NCBI GenBank assembly: GCA_020161395.1
Contig: JAIUOE010000006.1
Coordinates: forward strand, 124,001 to 188,000
Reading direction: 5' to 3'
Length of the DNA: 64,000 bases
Origin: Bacteroidota bacterium
GTDB lineage: Bacteria; Bacteroidota; Ignavibacteria; Ignavibacteriales; Ignavibacteriaceae
Below, piece after piece: positions 8,687-16,716 of this stretch. Positions within the stretch are counted from its first letter, which is position 1, and each line of letters starts with the position of its first letter. Under the pieces are notes generated by a model. It was not told where the DNA came from and ran no database searches. It saw only the letters and a program-made list of their open reading frames with translations. The position numbers and the translations under genes are program-made.

Positions 8687-9529
8687 TCAAACTAATGAAT
8701 GAGCGTTAATCCGAAGTGATTCAATTGCGTTTTTAAAGAATCCGGGCAGCACGGTTTTCTTTGTATGGTTGATTTGCACAGGATTTTCAAGGTGTGCAAT
8801 CATGTCGTAATAAGCCTTCTCGCCGTACTGTTCAACCACCTGGATTTTTCTTTCGGGCTGTCTGAAGTGGTAGTACATACTTGGCGGATCAGCCTCGGGG
8901 TGGAACTGTGTACCGATTATTTCATCAGAGATTCTGATTGCCATCATTGCAGGTTCCATATAGAAAGCTGCGGGCTCGAGCTCCATGCTTAAAACTTTTG
9001 CACCGAGTAAGTCAAATTTGGCTTTGTTCTGGTGGATGACCTGCCAGCCTCTAAAATCAGCGCCGTAGAACGGATCGGTAAGATTCGAAAATACAGAATC
9101 CTGATCGCCATCCTCAGTAAGGGCAAAAGGGACGATTCCGAACGACTTTTTCTCTCTTTGCACCACATCACCCAGTTCGAAAAACCTTGCCATCATTTGA
9201 AATGAGTGACAGATAAAGAAAACATGTTTCTTGTCCTGAGATTTTTGGTTGTGGTTCCAGATTTTGTCGATGAGATTAAAATAGTCGGTCTCCCATTTTC
9301 TGCCTGAATCTTCAAACGGGCTTCCGGGACCGCCGGATGAGATGTAAATATCGTGATCCATGGCGGGTACATCTCCCTTCAGGCGGGAATCAAAAATGGA
9401 GTATTCTATCGGGACATCCTCATACAGGGTGTCGATTTCATAGATATGATCCTGGATACATCTCATTCCCTGATTGGGTTCTCCGTTATAGAGGTCTATT
9501 ATGGCTATTTTGATCTTTTTCTCGGGCAA
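8687..9529 (-). CDS. Class I glutamine-amidotransferase-like protein
   Basis: 280 residues with a GATase1 fold: SSGGPGSP near residue 65, the nucleophile elbow FICHSF (Cys ~107), and the GTQFHPEADP motif carrying the His-Glu pair. This is the catalytic triad of glutamine amidotransferases, which release ammonia from glutamine. No synthetase domain is attached and no partner gene is adjacent, so it is a stand-alone member, possibly a gamma-glutamyl hydrolase or an amidase; the substrate cannot be told. Start is TTG at 9529 with AGGA upstream; no ATG is available near the N-terminal strand KIKIAIID. Confidence 0.75.
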   Translation of the reverse strand: MPEKKIKIAIIDLYNGEPNQGMRCIQDHIYEIDTLYEDVPIEYSIFDSRLKGDVPAMDHDIYISSGGPGSPFEDSGRKWETDYFNLIDKIWNHNQKSQDKKHVFFICHSFQMMARFFELGDVVQREKKSFGIVPFALTEDGDQDSVFSNLTDPFYGADFRGWQVIHQNKAKFDLLGAKVLSMELEPAAFYMEPAMMAIRISDEIIGTQFHPEADPPSMYYHFRQPERKIQVVEQYGEKAYYDMIAHLENPVQINHTKKTVLPGFFKNAIESLRINAHSLV

Positions 9530-9645
9530 TATTCCGGTTCCTGTTTTAATTTTTTTGAATGTGCAAATTTAACGAAGTTGAACCAATAACACGGTTCGGA
9601 AAATCCACTTTTTTATTACTCTTTAAAAGTATAACATTACAACAC

Positions 9646-9653
9646 TAATTTTG
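9646..9653 (+). promoter_or_regulatory. -7 element candidate (TAATTTTG)
   Basis: A perfect TAnnTTTG box directly before the ATG at 9666; the upstream TTTG element is poor. If used, it argues that the TTG at 9651 is not the start and that ATG 9666 is. Confidence 0.35.
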
Positions 9654-9665
9654 GGAAAAGCGCAA

Positions 9666-10064
9666 ATGTCACAGCGGAAGAAACTTTTAATCAATTACAC
9701 AAACCATCCGAGCCATCTTTGGAGTGAAGAACAGACAGCGGCAGCACTTCTGCAATGGAGCAGTATTATCGATATTCCGTTTCCTCTTATATCACCCGAC
9801 TGGGAGAACGCGGAGGTTCGTGAGTGTTTTAATCAGTTTTATGATCTCGCAAAAGAGAAGTGCGGGAGCGCAGGTCGAGATATCCTTGATGCCGATTTTT
9901 TGGTAATGGGGGAATTCCGTTTTACATATTATACTGTCAGTAGATTAATCAGTCTTGGGCATAGAGTTTATTCTCACGCGGGGAAAAGGGATGTGGAGAT
10001 AAAGGACAACAAGAGCATCTACACATTCCGTTTCGGGCGATTTGTGGAATATTTCTCTGATTGA
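9666..10064 (+). CDS. Small uncharacterised protein with NHPSxxW motif
   Basis: 132 residues from ATG 9666 (an in-frame TTG at 9651 lies inside the promoter-like box). No signal peptide or membrane segment. Notable conserved-looking patches are TNHPSHLWSEEQ at the N-terminus, IDIPFPLISP, MGEFRFTYYTVSRL with SLGHRVY, and an FRFGRFVEY tail. The alpha/beta alternation suggests a small Rossmann-like fold. I have a vague recollection of a family with this pattern but cannot name a function. It stands alone between a divergent gene and the phosphodiesterase gene. Confidence 0.6.
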   Translation: MSQRKKLLINYTNHPSHLWSEEQTAAALLQWSSIIDIPFPLISPDWENAEVRECFNQFYDLAKEKCGSAGRDILDADFLVMGEFRFTYYTVSRLISLGHRVYSHAGKRDVEIKDNKSIYTFRFGRFVEYFSD

Positions 10065-10167
10065 ACCGGAGTCACTTCTTTAATTTCAGGTCGCTGTCTC
10101 ACAAGTGACCGTGCACTCCTCAGGATGGAAAATCGTATATTTAAAGATCAATTTTCGGGATTTTTAG

Positions 10168-11385
10168 ATGCACATTTTCTCCAGAACCTTTTTTATACTT
10201 CTGGTTTCGAGCAGTATTCTTTTTGCACAACAGCCTTATACAATTCTTGTTTCATTCGACGGATTCAGGCACGATTATATGGATCGAGGCATTACACCCA
10301 ATCTCTGGAAGATTGCCAATAACGGTGTAAAAGCTTTATCGCTGCGACCTGTTTTCCCGTCAAAAACCTTTCCAAACCATATCTCAATCATCACAGGAAT
10401 GTATCCTGAGAATCACGGTATCATCGCAAACACATTTTATGACCCTGTTTACAAAGAGACTTATAAAATCAACGACTCGGTTCAGGTGAGGAATGCAAGA
10501 TGGTACAGGGGTGAAGCTTTCTGGGAGACTGCACAAAGAAACGGAATTACAGCAGCAAGCTTTTTCTGGCCCGGTTCTGAAGTGGAGCTGGAATACAGGC
10601 GACCACGATACTACAAAAATTATGACCACGATTTACCCTACACCCAACGGATTGACGGAATCATTAAATGGTTACAACTTCCGTATGGCGAAAGACCGAA
10701 GTTTTTTACCATCTATTTTGATGCCACAGATACTTATGCCCACGATCATGGGACTGACTCTGACAGCACAAACTATGCGATCTCCCTGTTGGACAGTATG
10801 GCGGGGATTCTGACAAGCGAACTTCAGAGAATAAACCTTCTTGATTCGACAAACCTGATCTTTGTAAGTGATCACGGTATGACAAATGTTGATAAATCGA
10901 AGTATATTGATGTGGAAGAGATACTCGGTGATGAAAAGGTCGAGCTTTGGAACTGGGGCACATATTGTCTCATCCAGCCGCAAAAAGACCGTATTGAAGA
11001 GGCTTACAGAAGACTAAAGGCAAACGAAAATCACTATAAAGTATACAAAAAACAAGTCGTACCTGATTTTTACCACTTCACAAACAATCCAATGTTTTCT
11101 GATATTATCCTGATAACAGATTTAGGCTGGGAAGCAGGGAACACAAAGGGAAGAAAAAGTTTTGAGCGCTGGGATGCAAAAGGTAACCACGGCTATGAAA
11201 AGGATGTGATGGATATGCACGGCTATTTTGTCGCCATGGGTCCCTCCTTCAAAAAGAATTTCCGGACAGGTACCTTGTGGAACATCGATATTTATCCCCT
11301 CCTCTGTGAAATCTATAACATCCCCGTCAGAAACGGTATAGACGGCAAAGCTGAGAGAATCCGGTTTGTGTTGAGGAAGTACTAG
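10168..11385 (+). CDS. Secreted nucleotide pyrophosphatase/phosphodiesterase (alkaline phosphatase superfamily)
   Basis: 405 residues. After a signal peptide (to FAQQ), the sequence shows the type I phosphodiesterase/NPP pattern: metal-binding Asp in SFDGFRHDY (~31), nucleophile Thr in FPSKTFPNH (Thr ~67), and later SDHGM and GNHGY motifs supplying the second set of Asp/His metal ligands. Such two-zinc enzymes split nucleotide or lipid phosphodiesters outside the cytoplasm. No clear ribosome-binding site is seen. It seems monocistronic, facing the convergent phosphodiester glycosidase gene across a repeat tract. Confidence 0.9.
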   Translation: MHIFSRTFFILLVSSSILFAQQPYTILVSFDGFRHDYMDRGITPNLWKIANNGVKALSLRPVFPSKTFPNHISIITGMYPENHGIIANTFYDPVYKETYKINDSVQVRNARWYRGEAFWETAQRNGITAASFFWPGSEVELEYRRPRYYKNYDHDLPYTQRIDGIIKWLQLPYGERPKFFTIYFDATDTYAHDHGTDSDSTNYAISLLDSMAGILTSELQRINLLDSTNLIFVSDHGMTNVDKSKYIDVEEILGDEKVELWNWGTYCLIQPQKDRIEEAYRRLKANENHYKVYKKQVVPDFYHFTNNPMFSDIILITDLGWEAGNTKGRKSFERWDAKGNHGYEKDVMDMHGYFVAMGPSFKKNFRTGTLWNIDIYPLLCEIYNIPVRNGIDGKAERIRFVLRKY

Positions 11386-11536
11386 AGAGACTCGAGAAAC
11401 CAGAGTACCAGAGTACCAGAGAGACTAGAGTACCTGAGAGACTTGAGTATTAAATTGTGTCCGTTTCTCAAGTTTCTCGAGTTTCTCAAATCTCTCAAGT
11501 TCTCGAGTTTCTCGAGTCTCTCAAGTCTCTCAAACT
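11386..11536. repeat. Low-complexity self-complementary tract (CTCGAG-type)
   Basis: The first ~65 bases are made of GAGAGACT/GAGTACC/CTCGAGAAAC units and the last ~80 of their complements (GTTTCTC, CTCGAG, AAGTCTCTC). The whole 151-bp gap between two convergent stop codons can fold into an imperfect hairpin in several registers. It may serve as transcription terminator for both genes; no T-run is present. Confidence 0.7.
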
Positions 11537-13198
11537 CTACTTGACAAGCACCATCTTCCCCGTCTTTGCCAGATTTCCACAGGTCAGACGATAGATATAG
11601 ACTCCTGAGCCGAAATCTGAGCCGTCGAATTCGACCTGGTGTGCACCCGCAGATTTGTAACCCCGATAAAGAGTTTTCAATTCTCTCCCCATAATGTCGA
11701 AGATGGAGAGTTGGATATCTGCCGACTCCGGAAGGGAGAATGATATTATGGTTGAAGGATTGAAGGGATTCGGGTAATTTTGATTTAGCCTGAATGATTC
11801 AGGGAGAGCGGGTTCGGGGTCTTCGACAGAAACGAGTACACTGTCGAAAGAGATTATTCTAATGGCATCTGCGTTAACCACTTTACCTGCGGTATCCACC
11901 TTATTTGAGAGGGTGACACCTTCAGACGGGTCGTTTGTGAAAGTGAATGTCCCGATTCTGTTCCACTGGCTTCCATTGATCGACTGGTTGATTCTTACTG
12001 TGTCGGTACCGTTTTTATGTTTGATTATGTAAGGTGCGTTTGAAGCACGATTGGAAGCAGCCACCCACCATGCATAGACATCATATTTGGCTTCGTTTGT
12101 GATTTTCATTTTCCATTTCAGAGATGTCTCACCATTGCCTGCGTTTGCATTCAGAGATGGAGTGGTTCCCCAGTAGCCGCCGACATTGGAGACTGTCCAG
12201 GTGCCCGTCTTTACGATATTTGAATCGACATTGTCAATTTTACTTATATAGAAAAGAGGCGGCAGCAGGTTGATAGAATCGGGATTAACGATTGCGAGCA
12301 TGGTCGGAATCGGTCTTTGGTATGTCGCTCCGACGGGAAGATTAACGAGCTGGTTACCGACTGACATCTGTGTGGAACCGCCACCGTCGAGGTTCATTGC
12401 TTCAATGCATCCAAGGGAGATCATGAGGTCGGCAGCCTCGGGAAGGGAGAGCCCTTCACTGTCCGCCTGTCTTCCGTCGATCACCATCATTATTACATGT
12501 CTGTCGGCTGTGTAACCGACAACGGTTCTCGGGTCACGGATGGTGCTTCCGACACCTGATCCGAAGAAGACTTCTTCGGTATAGGTAATGTTTTTTTGTC
12601 CGTTTTTTACCAAAGTGGGTCCGCCGCCAATTCCTGCGAGAATCTCATAATACTGGTTGCCAAGAGCCATAACCGGCTGTGGAGCGGGAGTCGTTTCGGT
12701 ATTTGGAGTGGGGGCTGCATATGTGTAAATATCGATGGGTCTGTTACCAAAATGATAGATCCAGTTTACTGAAAATTCCCTTGTATCTGTGAAACTGAAT
12801 AGGGAACGGGTGGTGTAGTAGGTACCGGCAGGTCGGGTAAGTTGGGCAATGTTTTTTGCTTTTACAACACCGGGTTCGATAAGAGCCGAGTACGATGCAC
12901 CGGTGTTTACATCAAAATATCCGCCGTTGATTCCGGCAATTGCTCCCATTCTGGGGACAAAGGAGGTGATTCCCTCCCTGCCTGCAGGATTGAAATAAGG
13001 TTTAATTGCGACATTCGTTCTGTTCATATCCACATCAAAATACCACAATTTCAGTTTAGGGTTCGTGGTTCTTTCACCGAGTATCAGTTTTACTCCCGCA
13101 GGAAGGGTGTAGTTGGAGGTGACATTTGTAAACGAAATTGGCTGGGTGTAAACATAAAGACTGGTGATACAAAAAAGTAAAAAATATCGCTTAAACAT
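11537..13198 (-). CDS. Secreted phosphodiester glycosidase-family (NAGPA) protein with T9SS domain
   Basis: 553 residues. Signal peptide; a phosphodiester glycosidase (NAGPA, DUF2233-like) domain at ~60-310 with the typical GINGGYFDVNTG, IDGRQADSEG and MNLDGGGST motifs; a golvesin-C-like sandwich at ~325-455 (GGYWGTTPSLN, YDVYAWW, NADAIRII); and a T9SS sorting domain at ~470-553 (NYPNPFNPST). The family removes sugar or phosphosugar groups joined by phosphodiester bonds, and in bacteria often acts on envelope polysaccharides. The combination predicts a secreted or surface-attached carbohydrate-active enzyme; the substrate is unknown. Confidence 0.88.
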   Translation of the reverse strand: MFKRYFLLFCITSLYVYTQPISFTNVTSNYTLPAGVKLILGERTTNPKLKLWYFDVDMNRTNVAIKPYFNPAGREGITSFVPRMGAIAGINGGYFDVNTGASYSALIEPGVVKAKNIAQLTRPAGTYYTTRSLFSFTDTREFSVNWIYHFGNRPIDIYTYAAPTPNTETTPAPQPVMALGNQYYEILAGIGGGPTLVKNGQKNITYTEEVFFGSGVGSTIRDPRTVVGYTADRHVIMMVIDGRQADSEGLSLPEAADLMISLGCIEAMNLDGGGSTQMSVGNQLVNLPVGATYQRPIPTMLAIVNPDSINLLPPLFYISKIDNVDSNIVKTGTWTVSNVGGYWGTTPSLNANAGNGETSLKWKMKITNEAKYDVYAWWVAASNRASNAPYIIKHKNGTDTVRINQSINGSQWNRIGTFTFTNDPSEGVTLSNKVDTAGKVVNADAIRIISFDSVLVSVEDPEPALPESFRLNQNYPNPFNPSTIISFSLPESADIQLSIFDIMGRELKTLYRGYKSAGAHQVEFDGSDFGSGVYIYRLTCGNLAKTGKMVLVK

Positions 13199-13210
13199 TC
13201 CGGGCTCTCT

Positions 13211-13231
13211 AATTAGTTTGGTAACTAAACT
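13211..13231. promoter_or_regulatory. Inverted repeat, operator-like
   Basis: TTAGTT-TGGT-AACTAA (13213-13228) is a perfect 6+6 dyad in the gap between divergent genes (13198 - and 13307 +), followed by an AT-rich stretch. It looks like a site for a winged-helix or other dimeric regulator; none is encoded nearby. Confidence 0.35.
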
Positions 13232-13306
13232 ATAAATTAATTAATTTTCAGATATGAAATATATTATTTGCTCACGGAATTGTACAATTATGGAACAGAG
13301 AAAAAG

Positions 13307-13630
13307 ATGAAGCCCAGTCAGATCAAGATCAAAGAAGGAAAGATACATTTTACATGGCAGGATAACAGGGAAATCAGTTTCCCCTTGAAGCAGTTCAGGG
13401 AGGAGTGCCCCTGTGCAAACTGTAAAGGTGAAACTATCCTCTACACCACATTCAAGCCGCAGAGAATAACAATCGAGACACCTGAAATGTACAAGGTGGC
13501 TGCAATTGCACCCGTTGGCGATTATGCCATTCAAATCAGGTGGAAAGACGGACACGATACCGGGATATATTCCTGGGCATATATCGACGAGTTAATCAGT
13601 CGTTCTTCCCTTGACAGCAGCGCAGAATAA
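13307..13630 (+). CDS. DUF971 / GBBH-like N-terminal domain protein
   Basis: 107 residues from ATG 13307; an upstream in-frame TTG at 13268 would add 13 unconvincing residues. It has the DUF971 pattern: a W-x2-N-R-E segment, FPLKQFREECPCANCKG with three Cys that could bind a metal, a VGDYAIQIRWKDGHDTGIYSW core and a short helix. Related domains form the N-terminus of gamma-butyrobetaine hydroxylase; stand-alone bacterial forms are of unknown function, often near Fe-S or Mrp-type genes. It leads a run of genes with small gaps or overlaps to 16716. Confidence 0.82.
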   Translation: MKPSQIKIKEGKIHFTWQDNREISFPLKQFREECPCANCKGETILYTTFKPQRITIETPEMYKVAAIAPVGDYAIQIRWKDGHDTGIYSWAYIDELISRSSLDSSAE

Positions 13631-13654
13631 ACCCTTTTCGGAAGAGAACAGTTG

Positions 13655-14425
13655 ATGGTCACCGCAAACGAAATAAAAATTTTTTCATCACTAAAGGTGA
13701 AGAAATACCGTGAAGAATTTAACCTGTTCATCGTGGAGGGTTACAAGCAGGTTAGTGAGGGTCTTGCATCAGGGGTTAAATGTGAGATAGTGATTTATGA
13801 ACACGACGCATTTCATGAGATTACGGATATTATCTCTCAGGCAATGAAACTTGGTGTGAGACATGAGGCTGTAAAAAGAGCCGAGATTAACAAGATGTCT
13901 GATACAATAAACAGCCAGGGAGTTGTAGCGGTTTTCCGGGTGCCGACACCTCAAAAAACGGATAAAACGGCTCCGGTAATTGTCTATCTTGACAGGATAG
14001 CGGACCCCGGGAATATGGGCACGATATTAAGAACTGCCGACTGGTTTGGCTTCAGGGAGATTCTTCTTTCTCCGGAATGTGTGGATATTTACAACCCCAA
14101 GGTAGTCCGTTCTTCGATGGGCTCGATATTCAGAGGCTCTTTTCACTTCGAAAGCGATAAAAGAACCTTATTGATACTGAAGGAATCGGGATACAGAATT
14201 GTAACCTCGCAGTTGAACGGGAAGGATATCAGGGATTTTAATCCGGCACCAAAAACCGTAATAGTCCTCTCAAACGAAAGCCATGGAGTGCTTCCCGGAC
14301 TGGCATCGATCGCAGATGATTCAATAAGAATTCCCGGTATACCGGGTGCGGAATCCCTCAATGTTGCAGTTGCAGCCGGGATTATTTTGAACAAATTTTA
14401 CGAAACAGGAAACAAAACACGATGA
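13655..14425 (+). CDS. TrmH/SpoU-family RNA 2'-O-methyltransferase
   Basis: About 256 residues from ATG 13655 (a TTG directly before it at 13652 is also in frame), with GGAAGAG upstream. An N-terminal substrate-binding domain (KVKKYREEFNLFIVEG) precedes a SPOUT catalytic domain with the three usual motifs: RIADPGNMGTILRTADWFG (motif 1), VIVLSNESHGV (motif 2) and RIPGIPGAESLNVAVAAGI (motif 3), which together form the trefoil-knot SAM site. It probably methylates a ribose in 23S rRNA. The stop overlaps the next start by ATGA. Confidence 0.92.
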   Translation: MVTANEIKIFSSLKVKKYREEFNLFIVEGYKQVSEGLASGVKCEIVIYEHDAFHEITDIISQAMKLGVRHEAVKRAEINKMSDTINSQGVVAVFRVPTPQKTDKTAPVIVYLDRIADPGNMGTILRTADWFGFREILLSPECVDIYNPKVVRSSMGSIFRGSFHFESDKRTLLILKESGYRIVTSQLNGKDIRDFNPAPKTVIVLSNESHGVLPGLASIADDSIRIPGIPGAESLNVAVAAGIILNKFYETGNKTR

Positions 14426-15225
14426 GTGAACTTATTAAAATCGCATTGTTCCAGTACTCACCCGAGTGGGAGAACAAAGAAGCAAACATGGTAAAGATCA
14501 GGAAACAGCTCGAGAGTCTTACAGAGCCGGTTGATCTTATTGTGTTTCCCGAGATGAGCCTTACCGGTTTCAGCATGGAAACCGCAAAACTCGCAGAATA
14601 TGTTGACGGGCAAACCTTCAATTTCTTCTCCTCGATAGCAAAGGAATTTGAGACCAATGTGGTGGCGGGAATTGTGGAGAAAGGGAAAAAGAAATATTTC
14701 AACACGCTGATGTTTATTAACCGTGAGGGAGTGCTCGAAGACAAATACCGGAAAATCCACCCGTTTACCTTTGGGGATGAAGCAAAGCATTATGCAGGTG
14801 GTTTTGCCTACATAAATCATTATGCTGAAGATTTTCACATCGGTTTCTCAATCTGCTACGACCTCCGTTTCCCTGAACTTTTCCGGTTTATGGCACTCGA
14901 CAAAGTCGAAATACTTGTAAATATTGCCAACTGGCCCGAGGCGAGAATAGACCATTACAAAACCCTTTGTAAAGCGAGAGCCATCGAAAACCAATGTTAC
15001 TTCGTGGCTGTAAACAGAACAGGATCGGATCCAAAACTCAACTACACCGGCAACAGCTCCGTTTTCGGACCAATGGGTGAGGAATTGATAATGATGGGAA
15101 GTGAAGAGGGAATCGGAATAGCAGAGATTGATCTTGAGCATCTGCAAGGGGTAAGGGAGAAATTCCCCTTTCTTGACGATATCAAATTAATTTCCATCGA
15201 GGAAGATGAAGATGAAGATCAGTAG
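14422..15225 (+). CDS. Nitrilase-superfamily carbon-nitrogen hydrolase (omega-amidase-like)
   Basis: 267 residues. The nitrilase triad is visible: Glu44 in FPEMSLTGF, Lys111 in YRKIHPF and Cys145 in SICYDLRFPELFR. The sequence around the Cys and its short length fit the Nit2/YafV omega-amidase branch, which hydrolyses alpha-ketoglutaramate-type amides. The last ~10 residues are acidic. It overlaps both the methyltransferase gene (4 bp) and the peptidase gene (20 bp), so these are co-translated. Confidence 0.87.
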   Translation: MSELIKIALFQYSPEWENKEANMVKIRKQLESLTEPVDLIVFPEMSLTGFSMETAKLAEYVDGQTFNFFSSIAKEFETNVVAGIVEKGKKKYFNTLMFINREGVLEDKYRKIHPFTFGDEAKHYAGGFAYINHYAEDFHIGFSICYDLRFPELFRFMALDKVEILVNIANWPEARIDHYKTLCKARAIENQCYFVAVNRTGSDPKLNYTGNSSVFGPMGEELIMMGSEEGIGIAEIDLEHLQGVREKFPFLDDIKLISIEEDEDEDQ

Positions 15226-16186
15226 AATATTTGTGGTGGTTTCCACTTTTGCTCTGATCGCCTTGACCGTTGTTTTTAGTATTAAAGGGAACGGACAAGC
15301 CGAAAAACCTAAGTATATGCTTGTAATTCATGGTGGAGCAGGTTTTGTGCCGGAGGATATTCCCGTTGAGTTGCGAAACAAATATCTGGCAGGTCTCGAG
15401 AAGGCACTGGATACCGGAGAAAAAATTCTTAAGGCGGGGGGCAAAAGTCTGGATGCAGTGGAAGCTGTGGTAAAGGTACTCGAGGATGATTCCCTCTTTA
15501 ATGCAGGGAAGGGTGCCGTGCTTAACAGTGACGGAATTGCCCAACTTGATGCCGCTATTATGGATGGTAAAACCCTGATGGCGGGAGCCGTTGCTGCTGT
15601 GGAGCATATAAAAAATCCAATAGCTGCCGCAAGAGTTGTAATGGAGAAAACCGGTCATGTGATGATGACCGGAGCAGGTGCAGAGAAAATTGCGGAGCTG
15701 AACGGACTGGTTCCGGTGGGAGCGGATTATTTTTATACCGACCACAATCAGAAAATATGGAAAGATGCCAGATCAAAGGGAACAGTTGGCGCAGTCGCTC
15801 TCGACATGGAAGGAAATCTTGCAGCCGCCACTTCGACAGGCGGATTGAACAACAAACTCGCCGGAAGGATTGGTGACGCTCCTGTCATTGGTGCGGGTAC
15901 CTATGCAAACAACAACACTTTGGCAATATCGGCAACGGGAAAAGGTGAAAAGTTCATCAGATATAATGTTGCTTTCAGGATTTCAGCCTTGATGGAATAC
16001 AAGAACATGAGTCTTGAGGAAGCCTGTAATGAAGTGATAAACAAAACACTCGAACCGAAGGATGGCGGAGTAATTGCGGTTGATAAATCAGGGAATTTTG
16101 TAATGGCATTCAACACCGCTTCGATGTTTCGCGGTGTGACTGGTGATGGAATAAACAAAGAGGTGAAAATATGGAAAACAAAGTAA
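15206..16186 (+). CDS. Exported isoaspartyl peptidase / L-asparaginase (Ntn hydrolase)
   Basis: 326 residues. An N-terminal hydrophobic segment (8-26) suggests export. The body is a type 2 asparaginase: VIHGGAGF, FNAGKGAVLN, ATSTGGLNNK and GDAPVIGAGTYAN. The autocleavage site is the Gly-Thr bond in SKGTVGAVALD, making Thr193 the N-terminal nucleophile of the beta chain. The enzyme removes beta-aspartyl dipeptides or asparagine. The start (ATG 15206 or 15212) lies inside the end of the nitrilase gene; the stop overlaps the DinB-like gene by 16 bp. Confidence 0.92.
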   Translation: MKMKISRIFVVVSTFALIALTVVFSIKGNGQAEKPKYMLVIHGGAGFVPEDIPVELRNKYLAGLEKALDTGEKILKAGGKSLDAVEAVVKVLEDDSLFNAGKGAVLNSDGIAQLDAAIMDGKTLMAGAVAAVEHIKNPIAAARVVMEKTGHVMMTGAGAEKIAELNGLVPVGADYFYTDHNQKIWKDARSKGTVGAVALDMEGNLAAATSTGGLNNKLAGRIGDAPVIGAGTYANNNTLAISATGKGEKFIRYNVAFRISALMEYKNMSLEEACNEVINKTLEPKDGGVIAVDKSGNFVMAFNTASMFRGVTGDGINKEVKIWKTK

Positions 16187-16716
16187 CAATACCCTTTCCA
16201 CAACCGGGGGATTATCCTGACTATTACGAAAACTATCTTTCGCATGTTGACAGGGAGAAAGAGATCCTCGTAACCCTCAAAGAGCAACTGACAACTGTCA
16301 TTGCCTCCCTTTCAGCACTTGGCGAGGAGGAACAGAATCGCAGATATGCAGAGGGGAAGTGGTCGGTAAAAGAGGTGATAGGTCATTGTATTGATACCGA
16401 AAGGATATTCAGTTACCGGGCACTCTGTTTTGCCAGAGGTGAAACCCAGCCGTTGCCGGGCTACGATGAGAATAAATATACTCCCGCCGGAAGGTTCGGA
16501 GAGAGGTCGCTACAGTCACTTCTGAAAGAATTTGCAGCACTTCGGGAATCGAATATTACTCTTTTTTCATCGTTTTCTGCTGAGGATGTAGTCAAAGGTG
16601 GGGTTGCAAGTGGCTATAAAAACAAAGTTAATTCGATCATATATGTTCTGGCAGGTCATCTTCAGCATCATTTAATGATACTGAAGGAGAGATATGGCAT
16701 TAACGGAGTGAAATAA
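16171..16716 (+). CDS. DinB-superfamily protein
   Basis: 181 residues forming a DinB_2-type four-helix bundle. Possible metal ligands are His in EVIGHCIDTERIF and the pair in AGHLQHHLMIL. W-S-V-K-E-V-I-G-H is the usual N-terminal signature. Members act as thiol-dependent transferases or have no known role. It overlaps the peptidase gene upstream and, tail to tail, the last 17 bp of the Kdo transferase gene on the other strand. Confidence 0.85.
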   Translation: MENKVTIPFPQPGDYPDYYENYLSHVDREKEILVTLKEQLTTVIASLSALGEEEQNRRYAEGKWSVKEVIGHCIDTERIFSYRALCFARGETQPLPGYDENKYTPAGRFGERSLQSLLKEFAALRESNITLFSSFSAEDVVKGGVASGYKNKVNSIIYVLAGHLQHHLMILKERYGINGVK

